Position numbers and translations under genes: made by a program. Positions 1 to 8,733 of a DNA stretch of 64,000 nt are shown in pieces; positions within the stretch are counted from its first letter, which is position 1, and each line of letters begins with the position of its first letter. Below the pieces are notes generated by a model. That model was not told where the DNA came from. It saw only the letters and a program-made list of their open reading frames with translations, and did not search any database. The stretch lies in contig JAGQTY010000005.1 in NCBI GenBank assembly GCA_020438795.1, positions 1 through 64,000 on the forward strand. The letters are read 5' to 3'. Origin of the DNA: Actinomycetota bacterium. GTDB taxonomy: Bacteria > Actinomycetota > Actinomycetes > S36-B12 > GCA-2699445.

Positions 1-145
1 CCTCGTCCCTCTGCATGTTCAGGGCGAGGGCGAAGTGTCCCTGAGTGATCTCGCCCTGCTGTGCCCCACGTGCCACCGCACGGTGCACAAGCACAGACCG
101 TTCCTGACCCCGGATGAGCTACGGCAGCGGCGGTCGCGGCCTTGA
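1..145 (+). CDS. HNH endonuclease, C-terminal fragment (cut by window start)
   Basis: An open frame entering from the left edge (codons in phase with base 2) ends at the TGA at 143-145. The encoded tail reads LALLCPTCHRTVHKHR followed by a short basic end, which is the typical zinc-binding and histidine end of McrA-type HNH nucleases (CPxCHRxxH). Only about 47 residues are visible, so the N-terminal domain and substrate are unknown. It lies just left of a truncated tRNA-Phe, so it may belong to an integrated element rather than the core chromosome. Family assignment is from the motif alone; association with the element is inference. Confidence 0.7.
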   Translation, partial: LVPLHVQGEGEVSLSDLALLCPTCHRTVHKHRPFLTPDELRQRRSRP

Positions 146-175
146 CTCAGATCGTGAGCGGCGCGAAGGCTCTTT

Positions 176-196
176 CTTGTCACTAACTTGTCACTA
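176..196. repeat. Short tandem direct repeat next to the tRNA-Phe fragment
   Basis: CTTGTCACTA occurs at 176-185 and again at 187-196, a period of 11 bases. An inverted partial copy (GTGACA) lies about 30 bases further right. Helically phased short repeats beside an attachment core are typical of integrase arm-type sites, but no integrase gene is visible here, so this role is inference. Confidence 0.45.
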
Positions 197-289
197 CGCC
201 CATGGGGAGCAACGGAAACGGTGACAGGTGTCCCGTCCGATTCCCCCGTAGATCATCACTCAATGGACTCCTTGTGAGTGCTTTCCCGA

Positions 290-333
290 GACTGAAAATC
301 GGAAGGTCGACGGTTCGACCCCGTCCCTGGCCA
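290..333 (+). other. 3' half of tRNA-Phe (GAA), probable attachment-site remnant
   Basis: The stretch contains an anticodon loop CTGAAAA (292-298, anticodon GAA at 294-296), the 3' anticodon strand, a perfect T-arm (GACGG/TTCGACC/CCGTC, 309-325) and a 3' acceptor strand CCTGGCC with discriminator A (326-333). The matching 5' acceptor strand GGCCAGG and a D-arm are not found upstream, and base pairing breaks in the 5' anticodon strand. It is therefore not a working tRNA. A 3' tRNA fragment is the usual scar of site-specific integration into a tRNA gene; its orientation places the element to the left. Confidence 0.7.
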
Positions 334-411
334 CAGCCTGCCACAGCGCAGTGATGCCGATAGTGCGTGTCAAAGTCATCCGATCGGGTCAACGACATTG
401 CCTACGTAAGG

Positions 412-423
412 TAGCTGCAGCTA
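412..423. promoter_or_regulatory. Palindrome in the leader of the RCC1 protein gene
   Basis: TAGCTGCAGCTA is a perfect 12-base palindrome about 50 bases upstream of the start codon at 475, in otherwise non-coding DNA. It could be an operator or part of a leader hairpin; nothing in the window identifies a binding protein. Confidence 0.25.
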
Positions 424-474
424 TCCATAGAGTACTCGGCCCCTACCTTCAGGCCCTTTACTCAAGAGGCGTCA

Positions 475-3400
475 ATGCGACAATCCCACAGGTTGCTCTC
501 GCGCTACTTCTTGCTCCTGCCAGTACTGGCGCTGGCGGTCGGCCTGCTCAGCGTGGTTTCTGCGCAGGCGGCCCCGGGGAACGGCCAGGCCATCGACTGG
601 GGCGACAACGTATACGGCCAGCTGGGCATGGAAATGCCCGTAGCGGTGGACAACTCCGGAGTTCTTACCGGTCAGACCGTTACCGACGTGAGTGCAGGTC
701 CCGAACACACCTGTGCTGTGGCAGGCGGAGCCGCGTACTGCTGGGGCCTGAACAGTAGCGGCCAGCTGGGCAACAACAGCACAGAGATGAGTCCGGTCCC
801 CGTCCCCGTGAACACCTCCGATGCCCTGGCAGGGAGAACCGTCACCAGTATCAGCGCAGGCGGTGACTTCACATGTGCGATCGCTGACGGCGACGCGTTC
901 TGCTGGGGCAATGGAACCGACGGGAGGCTGGGTAATGGTGACACTGCCCCCAGTTCGGTTCCAGTCGCTGTCGACACCACGGCCGTGCCGGAGGGCAGGA
1001 CCATCAACACCATCAGCGCTGGTGCTGCCCAAGCCTGCGCAGTTGACAGTGAGGGGGCCGCCTACTGCTGGGGTGACAACACGTGGGGCCAACTCGGCGA
1101 CAACACGCAGACGGATCGATCATCGGCAACAGCGGTCTACACCGACGGGGTCCTGAGCGGACAGACGGTCACCAGAGTCAGCGCCGGCACCGAATTCACA
1201 TGTGCCGTCGCCAGCGGGGCATCCTACTGTTGGGGCAAACAATCCAACGGTCGCCTCGGCAACAATAGTGTTCTCTCGAGTTTCAAGAAGGCCCCGGTGG
1301 CCGTATACACCCAGGATCTCCCTGATGGCCTGACGTTCACCGAAATCAGCGCAGGCACGGCTCATGCGTGCGCAGTGGCCGGCGCGCAGGCCTTCTGTTG
1401 GGGCAGAAATACCAGTGGCCAACTAGGCAATGGCACCACCACGCAGACGGGGAAACCGGTCGCAGTGAACACCGGCGGGCCACTTGCCGGAACGACGGTG
1501 ACAGGTATCAGTGCGGGCGACACGTTCTCGTGTGCAGTCGCCAGCGCTGCAGCCTACTGTTGGGGGAACAATGGTTCCGGCCAGTTGGGCACCAACAGCT
1601 TCACGAACAGTTCCGTCCCGGTCGCCGTCGACGATTCGGGCGTTCTTGCCGGTGCGACGGTGACCGGTATCAGCTCGGGGACCAGCCACGCGTGTATGGT
1701 CGCCGACGGCGCCGCCTACTGCCAGGGCGCGAACGGCAATGCGCTGGATCCGATGAGCGGTCAACTGGGCATGAGTGTGCCCGTGGCGGTGGACACTTCT
1801 GGCGTCCTCGATGGGCTCGATGTCAGCAGTGTCAGCGCAGGTGGGTATCATTCCTGCGCGGTTGCCGAGGGCGCCGCCTACTGCTGGGGATTCAATGACA
1901 ACGGGGAGCTCGGGAACAACAGCACTACCAGCAGCCCGGTGCCGGTCGCGGTCGATACTTCCGGCGCCCTGGCAGACAGCACACTGACCAGTGTCAGCGC
2001 TGGCGCATATTATTCCTGCGCGGTCGCGGATGGCGCCGCCTACTGCTGGGGCAACAACGACAGCGGTCGACTCGGAGACGGCACCGCCAACAACAGCCTC
2101 GTGCCGGTCGCGGTCGACACCTCCGGAGTGCTGGCTGACAAGACCGTCACCAGTATCAGTGCCGGCTACGAACACGCTTGTGTGATCGCCGATGGGGAGG
2201 CTTTCTGCTGGGGAGCGAACTGGAACGGGCAGTTGGGAGACCCAGGTGCCGTCGACTTCAGCCGGGAACCGGTGGCAGTTGACACCTCGGGCGTGTTGGG
2301 CGACAAGAGCATCACCAGTATCAGTGCCGGCTACTCCCACACGTGCGCGGTCGCCGACGGCGATGCTTACTGCTGGGGAGACAATGCGGACGGGAAGCTC
2401 GGCGACAACAGCACCGATCAGAGTCCTGTGCCGGTGGCTGTCGACACCTCCGGAGCGCTCTCGGGTCTGACGGTCTCAAGCGTGACCGCTGGCGGCTCTT
2501 CGTGTGCGGTCGCGGACGGAGCCGCCTACTGCTGGGGCCCGAACGGCAATGGACAACTGGGAAACAACAGCACCGACCCCAGTCTGGTGCCAGTAGCGGT
2601 CGACACCTCCGGAGCTCTCGATGGCTCTACGGTCACGGAGATCGAAGGCGGGAACCAGCACACGTGTGCGATTGCCAGCGGAGGTGCCTACTGCTGGGGA
2701 CTCAACGGGAAGGGTCAACTGGGAGACAACACCATAGAATCCAGTGACGTCGCCGTGGAGGTCGACACCTCGAATCTCCTGGCACCGGGTGAGACGGTGG
2801 TGAACATCAGTGCCGGTGGGGAGCATTCCGCCGCGGTCGGAGCCGTGGAGTCGACAGTCACGTTCGACAAGAACGGCGGTGCCGGCACGATGGGTGCGCA
2901 GTCCAGCCACGTCCCGGAGCCCTTGGATGCCAACACCTTCACGCGCACCGGGTACACCTTCACTGCGTGGAATACCGCCGCCAATGGCAGCGGGGACTCC
3001 TACGAGAATGAGGAAGTCTACCCCTTCACCGCCGATGCCAACCTGTACGCGCAGTGGAGCCAGAACACCTATACCGTGACCTACGACGGCAATGGCAATG
3101 ATGCCGGCGGTGCTCCGGCTCCCGAAGACGCCGACTACGACACGACCATCATCCTGCCCGGCAACTCCGGTGATCTGGAGAAGACCGGCTACTCCTTCAC
3201 CGGCTGGAACACCCAAGCCGACGGCAACGGCGACTACTACAGCCCTGGAGCGAACTTCACCATCCCCGCAGAGGACATCACCCTCTATGCCCAATGGACC
3301 AAGGGCATCCTAACGACCGTCGAGTTCACCACGACCGGCCCGCACACGTGGACTGTCCCGAGTGGCGTCACTTCAGTTGAGGTAGTCGCCAACGGCGGTG

Positions 3401-5457
3401 GTGGGGGCGCCGGCCAGTTCAAGCGCCCCAACGGCGGCAGCGGAGCAAGCGTCACCGCCACGCTGGCCACCACGCCGGGAGCGGTCCTCGATCTCGTTGT
3501 GGGCGGCGGCGGCTCGAGGGGGGAAAGCACCAACGGCGGCGGCGGTGGCGGGGGCGCCACAACGGTGAACTCTGGCACGGACGATCAGGTCATCGCTGGT
3601 GGTGGCGGGGGCGCTGGCACCCGGACAAGCGCCACCGGCGGCGCCGCCGGTGCCAACCCTGGCGGCGCCGGCTCCGCCGGGGGTCCTTCGGGTACCGGTG
3701 GCCAGGGCGGAAGCAACGGCGTGGGCGGCGCTGGGTCCAGCGCCGGCCAGGACGGTGATGGCGGTGCGGGTGGCAACGGGGGCGGCAGCACAAACGGTGG
3801 CACGGGCACTGGCGATGGCACAGGCGGCAATGCAACTTTCTCTACCTACGGCGGCGGCGGAGGTGGCGGCGGCTACGGCGGCGGAGGAGCGGGCGCCGGC
3901 AACACCAGCGGCGGCTTCGGCGGTGGTAGCGGTGGTAGTACGGGTCCTGGCACGCCCGTCTATGCGACCGCTGGCAACGGCGGGGTTTATAGCACCAACA
4001 GCGGTGCTGGTGGGAACGGCTCCATCACGATCACGTACTTCGCTCCGGCCTCGGTGACCTTCAACGCAAACGGCGGCAGTGGCGATATGTCGCCACAGGT
4101 CAGCCTGGATCCTGCACCGCTGGAACCCAATACGTTCACCCGCGAGGGCTATGCCTTCGCGAGCTGGAACACCCAAGCCGACGGCAACGGCGACACCTAT
4201 GCGAACGAAGCGACTTACCCCTTCTTGGTTGAGGCGACCCTGTACGCCCAATGGAGTCCCAACACCTACACCGTCACCTACGACGGCAACAACAACACCA
4301 GCGGCGACACCCCCGCCGCTCAAAACGGCCCCTACAACACCCCCATCACCCTCGAAGACAACACCGGCGAACTAGCCCGCACCGGATACACCTTCGCCGG
4401 CTGGAACACCCAAGCCGACGGAGAAGGCACCACCTACAACCCCGGCGACGAATTCACCATCCCCGCCACTGACACCACCCTCTACGCGAAATGGAGCATG
4501 AACCCGGTGCCCACACCGACGGCGAGCCCGACGCCAACGGCGAGCCCGACCCCGACAGCGAGCCCGACCCCGTCGCCGAGCCCCACCCGGGGTCTTCCTG
4601 GACCGCTGGCGGACAAGTGCCCCAGTGGCAGCTGTGCCGGCGCGGACCTGGCCGGACTGGATCTGTCAGGTCTCGATCTGACCGGCATCGACTTCCGCGG
4701 CGCCAACCTGACAGGCGCCGACCTGACAGGCGCCGACCTTACGCGCGCCAACCTCACCGAGGCGATCTTGACGGGCGCCACACTCACCGACGCCATCATG
4801 GTCGAGACAAACCTGACACGCACCGAACTCCGGGGAGTCAGAGCCAGCTCGACGGGTGCCAGCCAGCACGATCTCTCTCAGGCCACCACCGGCTCCTTGG
4901 TCGGCGTGAACCTGTACAAGGCCCTACTGCGCAACACCAAGCTCCAGTCCGTGCACCTGAGCAACACCAATCTCAACCGAGCGAGACTCATCAACACCCG
5001 CATGCGTGAAGCAACCCTCGGTGACGTCACCCTCCACTCAGCGCGACTGCGCGGCACCGACCTGACACGAGCCACCCTGCACAACACCGCCATGAACAAC
5101 GCGCGGGTGGCCAGAACTGAGCTGCAATCCAGCATACTGACTGAGGTTGAACTCAAGCGGACTCACATCCGCGCGACCTCCTTCACCGGCGCCAGCCTCA
5201 CCCGTGTCAACCTCGCCAGCAGCCACCTCACCACCACCAGACTCAACCGGACCATCACTTCTGGACTCAGGATCAAGAAGGCCAGGATCCGAACCACCAC
5301 CCTGAACCGGTCGCAGGTCACCAAGCTCGCCGCACAAGCACCGAGTTCCGTCAAGAGAGCTACCGCACTGCACATCGACGCCAGTCAGAAGACCATCCAA
5401 CGCCTCAAAAGCTTCGGCTTCAGGGTCGGACCAACCTCCCTGCCCGGCAACGGCTGA
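475..5457 (+). CDS. Giant secreted RCC1-repeat protein with InlB-type repeats and pentapeptide C-terminal module
   Basis: 1660 residues, start chosen at ATG 475 behind AAGAGG. A signal peptide (about residues 1-32, ending AQA) precedes about 13 full RCC1-type repeats (residues 40-790), each with the pattern SAG...CAVA.GAAYCWG.N..GQLG. Then come two Listeria-Bacteroides (Flg_new/InlB B) repeats ending LYAQW, a glycine-rich domain (about 942-1184) introduced by a TWTVPSGVTSVEV motif, two more Flg_new repeats, a Pro-Thr-Ser linker, and a pentapeptide-repeat region from about 1382 (CAGADLAGLDL) that degenerates toward the C-terminus. The protein ends FGFRV...LPGNG. No LPXTG plus membrane anchor is present. 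It is presumably an extracellular or wall-associated adhesion or scaffold protein; ligand unknown. Its C-terminal module recurs in the gene at 48067-51213. Confidence 0.9.
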   Translation: MRQSHRLLSRYFLLLPVLALAVGLLSVVSAQAAPGNGQAIDWGDNVYGQLGMEMPVAVDNSGVLTGQTVTDVSAGPEHTCAVAGGAAYCWGLNSSGQLGNNSTEMSPVPVPVNTSDALAGRTVTSISAGGDFTCAIADGDAFCWGNGTDGRLGNGDTAPSSVPVAVDTTAVPEGRTINTISAGAAQACAVDSEGAAYCWGDNTWGQLGDNTQTDRSSATAVYTDGVLSGQTVTRVSAGTEFTCAVASGASYCWGKQSNGRLGNNSVLSSFKKAPVAVYTQDLPDGLTFTEISAGTAHACAVAGAQAFCWGRNTSGQLGNGTTTQTGKPVAVNTGGPLAGTTVTGISAGDTFSCAVASAAAYCWGNNGSGQLGTNSFTNSSVPVAVDDSGVLAGATVTGISSGTSHACMVADGAAYCQGANGNALDPMSGQLGMSVPVAVDTSGVLDGLDVSSVSAGGYHSCAVAEGAAYCWGFNDNGELGNNSTTSSPVPVAVDTSGALADSTLTSVSAGAYYSCAVADGAAYCWGNNDSGRLGDGTANNSLVPVAVDTSGVLADKTVTSISAGYEHACVIADGEAFCWGANWNGQLGDPGAVDFSREPVAVDTSGVLGDKSITSISAGYSHTCAVADGDAYCWGDNADGKLGDNSTDQSPVPVAVDTSGALSGLTVSSVTAGGSSCAVADGAAYCWGPNGNGQLGNNSTDPSLVPVAVDTSGALDGSTVTEIEGGNQHTCAIASGGAYCWGLNGKGQLGDNTIESSDVAVEVDTSNLLAPGETVVNISAGGEHSAAVGAVESTVTFDKNGGAGTMGAQSSHVPEPLDANTFTRTGYTFTAWNTAANGSGDSYENEEVYPFTADANLYAQWSQNTYTVTYDGNGNDAGGAPAPEDADYDTTIILPGNSGDLEKTGYSFTGWNTQADGNGDYYSPGANFTIPAEDITLYAQWTKGILTTVEFTTTGPHTWTVPSGVTSVEVVANGGGGGAGQFKRPNGGSGASVTATLATTPGAVLDLVVGGGGSRGESTNGGGGGGGATTVNSGTDDQVIAGGGGGAGTRTSATGGAAGANPGGAGSAGGPSGTGGQGGSNGVGGAGSSAGQDGDGGAGGNGGGSTNGGTGTGDGTGGNATFSTYGGGGGGGGYGGGGAGAGNTSGGFGGGSGGSTGPGTPVYATAGNGGVYSTNSGAGGNGSITITYFAPASVTFNANGGSGDMSPQVSLDPAPLEPNTFTREGYAFASWNTQADGNGDTYANEATYPFLVEATLYAQWSPNTYTVTYDGNNNTSGDTPAAQNGPYNTPITLEDNTGELARTGYTFAGWNTQADGEGTTYNPGDEFTIPATDTTLYAKWSMNPVPTPTASPTPTASPTPTASPTPSPSPTRGLPGPLADKCPSGSCAGADLAGLDLSGLDLTGIDFRGANLTGADLTGADLTRANLTEAILTGATLTDAIMVETNLTRTELRGVRASSTGASQHDLSQATTGSLVGVNLYKALLRNTKLQSVHLSNTNLNRARLINTRMREATLGDVTLHSARLRGTDLTRATLHNTAMNNARVARTELQSSILTEVELKRTHIRATSFTGASLTRVNLASSHLTTTRLNRTITSGLRIKKARIRTTTLNRSQVTKLAAQAPSSVKRATALHIDASQKTIQRLKSFGFRVGPTSLPGNG
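600..2840 (+). repeat. Tandem RCC1-unit coding repeats
   Basis: About 13 coding units of roughly 150-160 bases follow one another, each encoding a Cys pair separated by eight residues and a CWG motif. Units are diverged in DNA but strongly conserved in protein, which suggests selection on the fold rather than very recent expansion. One unit (around 1690-1790) has CQG instead of CWG and a short insertion. Confidence 0.85.
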
Positions 5458-5639
5458 GTGACTCCGTCGGGCACCGCCGTTGTGGAGGTTGGCCAAGGGA
5501 TAGCCACCACAGCTCGTTCAGCTGGTTGGCAGCAAGTCCGGCGGCGTCCCTTTCGGCAACGGTGCGTTCAGGTCCGCTCAGCTGTTGGAGCCCACCACGA
5601 CAGACCGGTCCGTGGTCCACGACCATGAACTCGCTTACG

Positions 5640-5969
5640 GTGTGTGCCCCGACCGGCACTAAGGCACAACTCTTCCGCCGGCTGCTGGGACCCGCGACCT
5701 CCGGCACCGATGAATCGGTTCCGGCTATGGAGTGGCGCTCTCTGCAACGCATCGAGGCCAGCACGGATGCCGAGGAGAAGCTGGCCAGCTACGCCACAGC
5801 TGTCACGGCCATTCACACCCGACTTGCGCCGCTGTTCCTGGTCCTGCAGCAAGCCGGTCCCAGTGAGCCGTCCTTGGCCGAACCGTGGACCCAGATCGCC
5901 ACCGGCGCTGGCGCAACACTGGCTCCCGCGCCGCTACGGGCAGTGTCGCCGGTTCAGCTGTTGAAGTGA
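5640..5969 (+). pseudogene. Remnant of a TetR-family regulator (ligand-binding part only)
   Basis: An open frame extending from 5526 to the stop at 5967-5969 encodes, from about 5664, GTKAQLFRRLLGP, then a stretch with EEKLASYATAVTAIHTRLAPLF, which resembles the region after the helix-turn-helix in TetR/AcrR regulators. The DNA-binding N-terminus is absent; the preceding residues (from 5526) look unrelated and low in family character. The final residues overlap the convergent phosphoesterase gene. I read this as a decayed regulator; an alternative is a fortuitous open frame in GC-rich DNA. The rest of 5458-5953 holds no other recognisable gene. Confidence 0.5.
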
Positions 5970-7561
5970 TCGACAAGTTGCTTGATCCGCTCGGGTCCTG
6001 GACCCAGGTTCGGGAAGATCTTCGCTGACACGATCTCGAAGATCCCCCACATGTCCTCAACCGTCAGTTCGTAGCCCGGCTGTTGCATGGACTTCGGGAG
6101 CGTGATCGAGTGCTTCTTCGCGTAATCGATGATGCCGGGGAGCGCCGCCTTGCCGAGGTTGGAGAGCCGGCGGTTCGTGGCCGCCCAGTCCACGTGGTAA
6201 TCGGGCACGGTGTGCGCCTGCGGGGAGGCCCAGTCGCTGGGGTCCCGGGGAGTCTCCCTGGAGAAGACATAGTCGAACGGTTTCGCGCTCTGATCGCGCT
6301 GTGTGAATGGACCGCCGATGTCCCAGTTCTTGCGAAGCGTGGCGATCATGGACGTGTGCCGGTGTTCCGCGTTGTACACCGAGCCGGGCTCCACCCAGGG
6401 AGAGACGACGATGGCCGGAACCCGGTAGCCGGAGCGGTCGAAGGTGAAACCGAGCTGTCCTGGCGGTGCGTCCGGGTGGGGCGGTACCGCGGCAGGCGGA
6501 GGGACATGGTCGTAGGTGCCGCCCGGCTCATCCCAGCCGATGAACAGGGTCGTGTTCCACACGTTGGACCCCTCGTCCGACTGCATCGAGCGATAGATTC
6601 CGTAGACACGATCCAGGAACGCGTCGCCGGCCAGGATCGAGGACGGCGGGTCGAGGGGGATGTCCACGTTGTCGGGCAGGAATGACCGTCCCATGGCTGG
6701 GTGATAGTCGCCGTGACCCGCCAGCAGGTTGGGTTCGATGAGGGAGAAGTCCGGCAGTGTTCCTGCTGCGGCATCCTTCTCGAACTCGCTGAACGGAACG
6801 AAACGATTCTTGAAGTCGTCCTTGAGCCGCGCGTAGTGGATCAGACCTGTGAACGAGATCGGATCGGGTTCGAGCACGTAGACCTTCCAGGTCTTTCCAT
6901 GCGCTTCCAGGCGTTCGAAGAGCGTCTCCGCGGTGTTCTTGGTCAGGAAGTCGGTGAACGGGGCGTTGATCACGAGACCGGACGATTCCGCGGCGGTCCA
7001 GAACGACCGGTTCATGAACGTCTGGGAAGGCACCTCCGAATACCAGTGATCGAACGTTCCGAAGTCCCGCGCCAGACCGTTGAGCACGGGCAGCTGCTCC
7101 GGCGTGTAGCCGGTCATGATCTGCGAGTACTCCTCATAGGTCGGCTGGCGGCCCATCTCGGCGGTGAAGGTGGAGATGTAGTCGGTGACGAAACCGCTCA
7201 TGTCCGGGATCTGACCATGCACCGGAGCGTTCCAGGGGGCGGAGAACCCGTCGCCCATCTTGAACTTGTTGTCCTCGTCGAGGATGTTGAACAGCTGGGT
7301 ATTGGTGTGGAAGTACTCCTCCCCCGAATCCGGGTTCGGGGCGTCCATGTCCGTGGCCACCGTGAAGGGAACCTGCCCATCATCGGTACCGTGTTCGGCC
7401 CAGTCAGGAATAGGATTCGACAACTCCTTGCCGATGACACCCTCGAATGTCTTGCCGTCCCCGGGCCCGTACAGATGCCCCAGGACATTGTCCAGCGATC
7501 GGTTCTCGAAGATCACAAGAACGACGTGGTCCATGGCATGGTCTGCACTGGGTTGATTCAT
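5954..7561 (-). CDS. Phosphoesterase-family protein (phospholipase C / acid phosphatase type)
   Basis: 535 residues, ATG start. The N-terminus carries the family signature VVLVIFENRSLDNVLGHLYG (residues 12-31), in which ENRSxD supplies metal-binding residues and the nucleophile region of the AcpA/PLC (PF04185) family; further conserved pieces are the HWYSEVPSQTFMNR and FIGWDEPGGTYDHV segments and the late VVSPWVEPG motif. These enzymes hydrolyse phosphomonoesters or phosphodiesters such as phospholipids. Unlike most relatives it has no visible signal or twin-arginine peptide, so it may act in the cytoplasm or be exported in an unusual way. It stands alone between the TetR remnant and the histidine kinase; the stop overlaps the end of the convergent remnant. 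Confidence 0.85.
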   Translation of the reverse strand: MNQPSADHAMDHVVLVIFENRSLDNVLGHLYGPGDGKTFEGVIGKELSNPIPDWAEHGTDDGQVPFTVATDMDAPNPDSGEEYFHTNTQLFNILDEDNKFKMGDGFSAPWNAPVHGQIPDMSGFVTDYISTFTAEMGRQPTYEEYSQIMTGYTPEQLPVLNGLARDFGTFDHWYSEVPSQTFMNRSFWTAAESSGLVINAPFTDFLTKNTAETLFERLEAHGKTWKVYVLEPDPISFTGLIHYARLKDDFKNRFVPFSEFEKDAAAGTLPDFSLIEPNLLAGHGDYHPAMGRSFLPDNVDIPLDPPSSILAGDAFLDRVYGIYRSMQSDEGSNVWNTTLFIGWDEPGGTYDHVPPPAAVPPHPDAPPGQLGFTFDRSGYRVPAIVVSPWVEPGSVYNAEHRHTSMIATLRKNWDIGGPFTQRDQSAKPFDYVFSRETPRDPSDWASPQAHTVPDYHVDWAATNRRLSNLGKAALPGIIDYAKKHSITLPKSMQQPGYELTVEDMWGIFEIVSAKIFPNLGPGPERIKQLVDHFNS

Positions 7562-7658
7562 GTGGCAATGCTAGTGGCGTCCCAAATCGGAAGGACTACT
7601 TCCGACAAGGAGGAGCGCACGAACGGGGCAGTGCCTGACAAAAGAGAGAACCCGAGGG

Positions 7659-8729
7659 CTACGGTGTCCGAGTCCTGGGGGCGCTGGGGTTATGCGCCTT
7701 CTCCGGCTCTGCCTGTGGGGCTGTCTGCTCCAGGGGCAGCAGGATCGTGAAGACGCAGCCACCATCGCTGTTGGCGACGCTGACCGAGCCGTCGTGGGCT
7801 TCGACGACGGACCTCGTGATCGTGAGTCCGAGTCCGGCGCCACCGTCGCCGGGGGTCCGGGCGCTGGTCCCTCGCCATCCCGCTTCGAAGAGGCGCGCGA
7901 GCTGATCCTCCGGGATGCCGCCGCACTGATCGGCCACTTCGATGCAGGCTTCTCCGTCGCGGCGGAACACCGAGACTCGCACGAACCCATCGGGGCGAGT
8001 GTGGCGAAGTGCATTGGCCAGCAGATTGCTCACCGCGCGGCTGAGTTCGCCCGGGTCTGCCTGCACATCGATACCACCGCTGGCCACTGCCTCCAGCTGA
8101 ATACCGAGCTGATCGGCAACCGGCTGGCTGGAACCGACGGTGTCGGAGACCAGATCGGCGAGGTCAACGGCCTGTCGTTCGAGCTTCGCGGTGGGGCTAC
8201 GCAGCCTCGACAGAGTTGCGATGTCCTCGACGATGACGGTCAGGCCGTCCACTTCCCGCATGATGCGGGTGCTGTAGTCGGCCGGAGCGAGGCCGTCCTC
8301 GTAGGCTTCGGTCAGTGCGCGCATCCGCGCCAGCGGCGTGCGGAGGTCGTGGCTGAGCCAGGAGATGAGCTCCCGGCGGCGTTCCTCGATCTCACGGTCC
8401 CGTTGCCGAGCTGCTTCATGATCGGCCGCGCGTTGCTGCAGGGCTGCAACCCGACGCCCACCGATGATGCCGAAGATGACGGCGATGGACGTTGATACGG
8501 CCAGCACTGAGACCATGAGCAGCACCTGTTCGGTGCCGAGCAGCATGGCCATGCTGGCTGCGGCTACCCCAGCGGCGACCGCGACCACGGCGGTGATCGG
8601 GGCCAGTCGGGCACCCCAGGTCGGTGAGCGCCGCGAGAGCCGGAACACAACCGCCAGACCGACCCCGCCCACGACGGCGGTGGCACCGGCAGCGGCGAGC
8701 AGGGCACCCGCCGAAAGTCCTACCTCCAT
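7659..8729 (-). CDS. Sensor histidine kinase
   Basis: 356 residues. Three hydrophobic segments (about residues 8-30, 42-64, 68-90) with hardly any extracytoplasmic sensor domain are followed by a coiled linker and the H-box [20 protein letters not shown] with the phospho-accepting His127. An N-box ([14 protein letters not shown]) and a G-box ([11 protein letters not shown]) complete the kinase. The ATG lies only four bases after the stop of the response-regulator gene, so both are one operon. With no sizeable outside loop, it may sense a membrane or redox state rather than a soluble ligand. The HAMP domain typical of the class is not evident. Confidence 0.92.
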   Translation of the reverse strand: MEVGLSAGALLAAAGATAVVGGVGLAVVFRLSRRSPTWGARLAPITAVVAVAAGVAAASMAMLLGTEQVLLMVSVLAVSTSIAVIFGIIGGRRVAALQQRAADHEAARQRDREIEERRRELISWLSHDLRTPLARMRALTEAYEDGLAPADYSTRIMREVDGLTVIVEDIATLSRLRSPTAKLERQAVDLADLVSDTVGSSQPVADQLGIQLEAVASGGIDVQADPGELSRAVSNLLANALRHTRPDGFVRVSVFRRDGEACIEVADQCGGIPEDQLARLFEAGWRGTSARTPGDGGAGLGLTITRSVVEAHDGSVSVANSDGGCVFTILLPLEQTAPQAEPEKAHNPSAPRTRTP

Positions 8730-8733
8730 GGCT

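Noticed and set aside
290..333. Functional tRNA-Phe gene
   Set aside because: The 5' acceptor strand and D-arm are missing upstream, so no complete cloverleaf can form.
600..2840. CRISPR-like array
   Set aside because: The repeats are protein-coding units with diverged DNA and no uniform short spacer; they fit RCC1 blades.
3373..4323. Minus-strand gene opposite the glycine-rich domain
   Set aside because: It is a low-complexity mirror of GGC/GGT codons with no start signal.
5400..5457. LPXTG sortase signal at the end of the RCC1 protein
   Set aside because: The end reads LPGNG at the very terminus, without the hydrophobic helix and basic tail that sortase substrates need.
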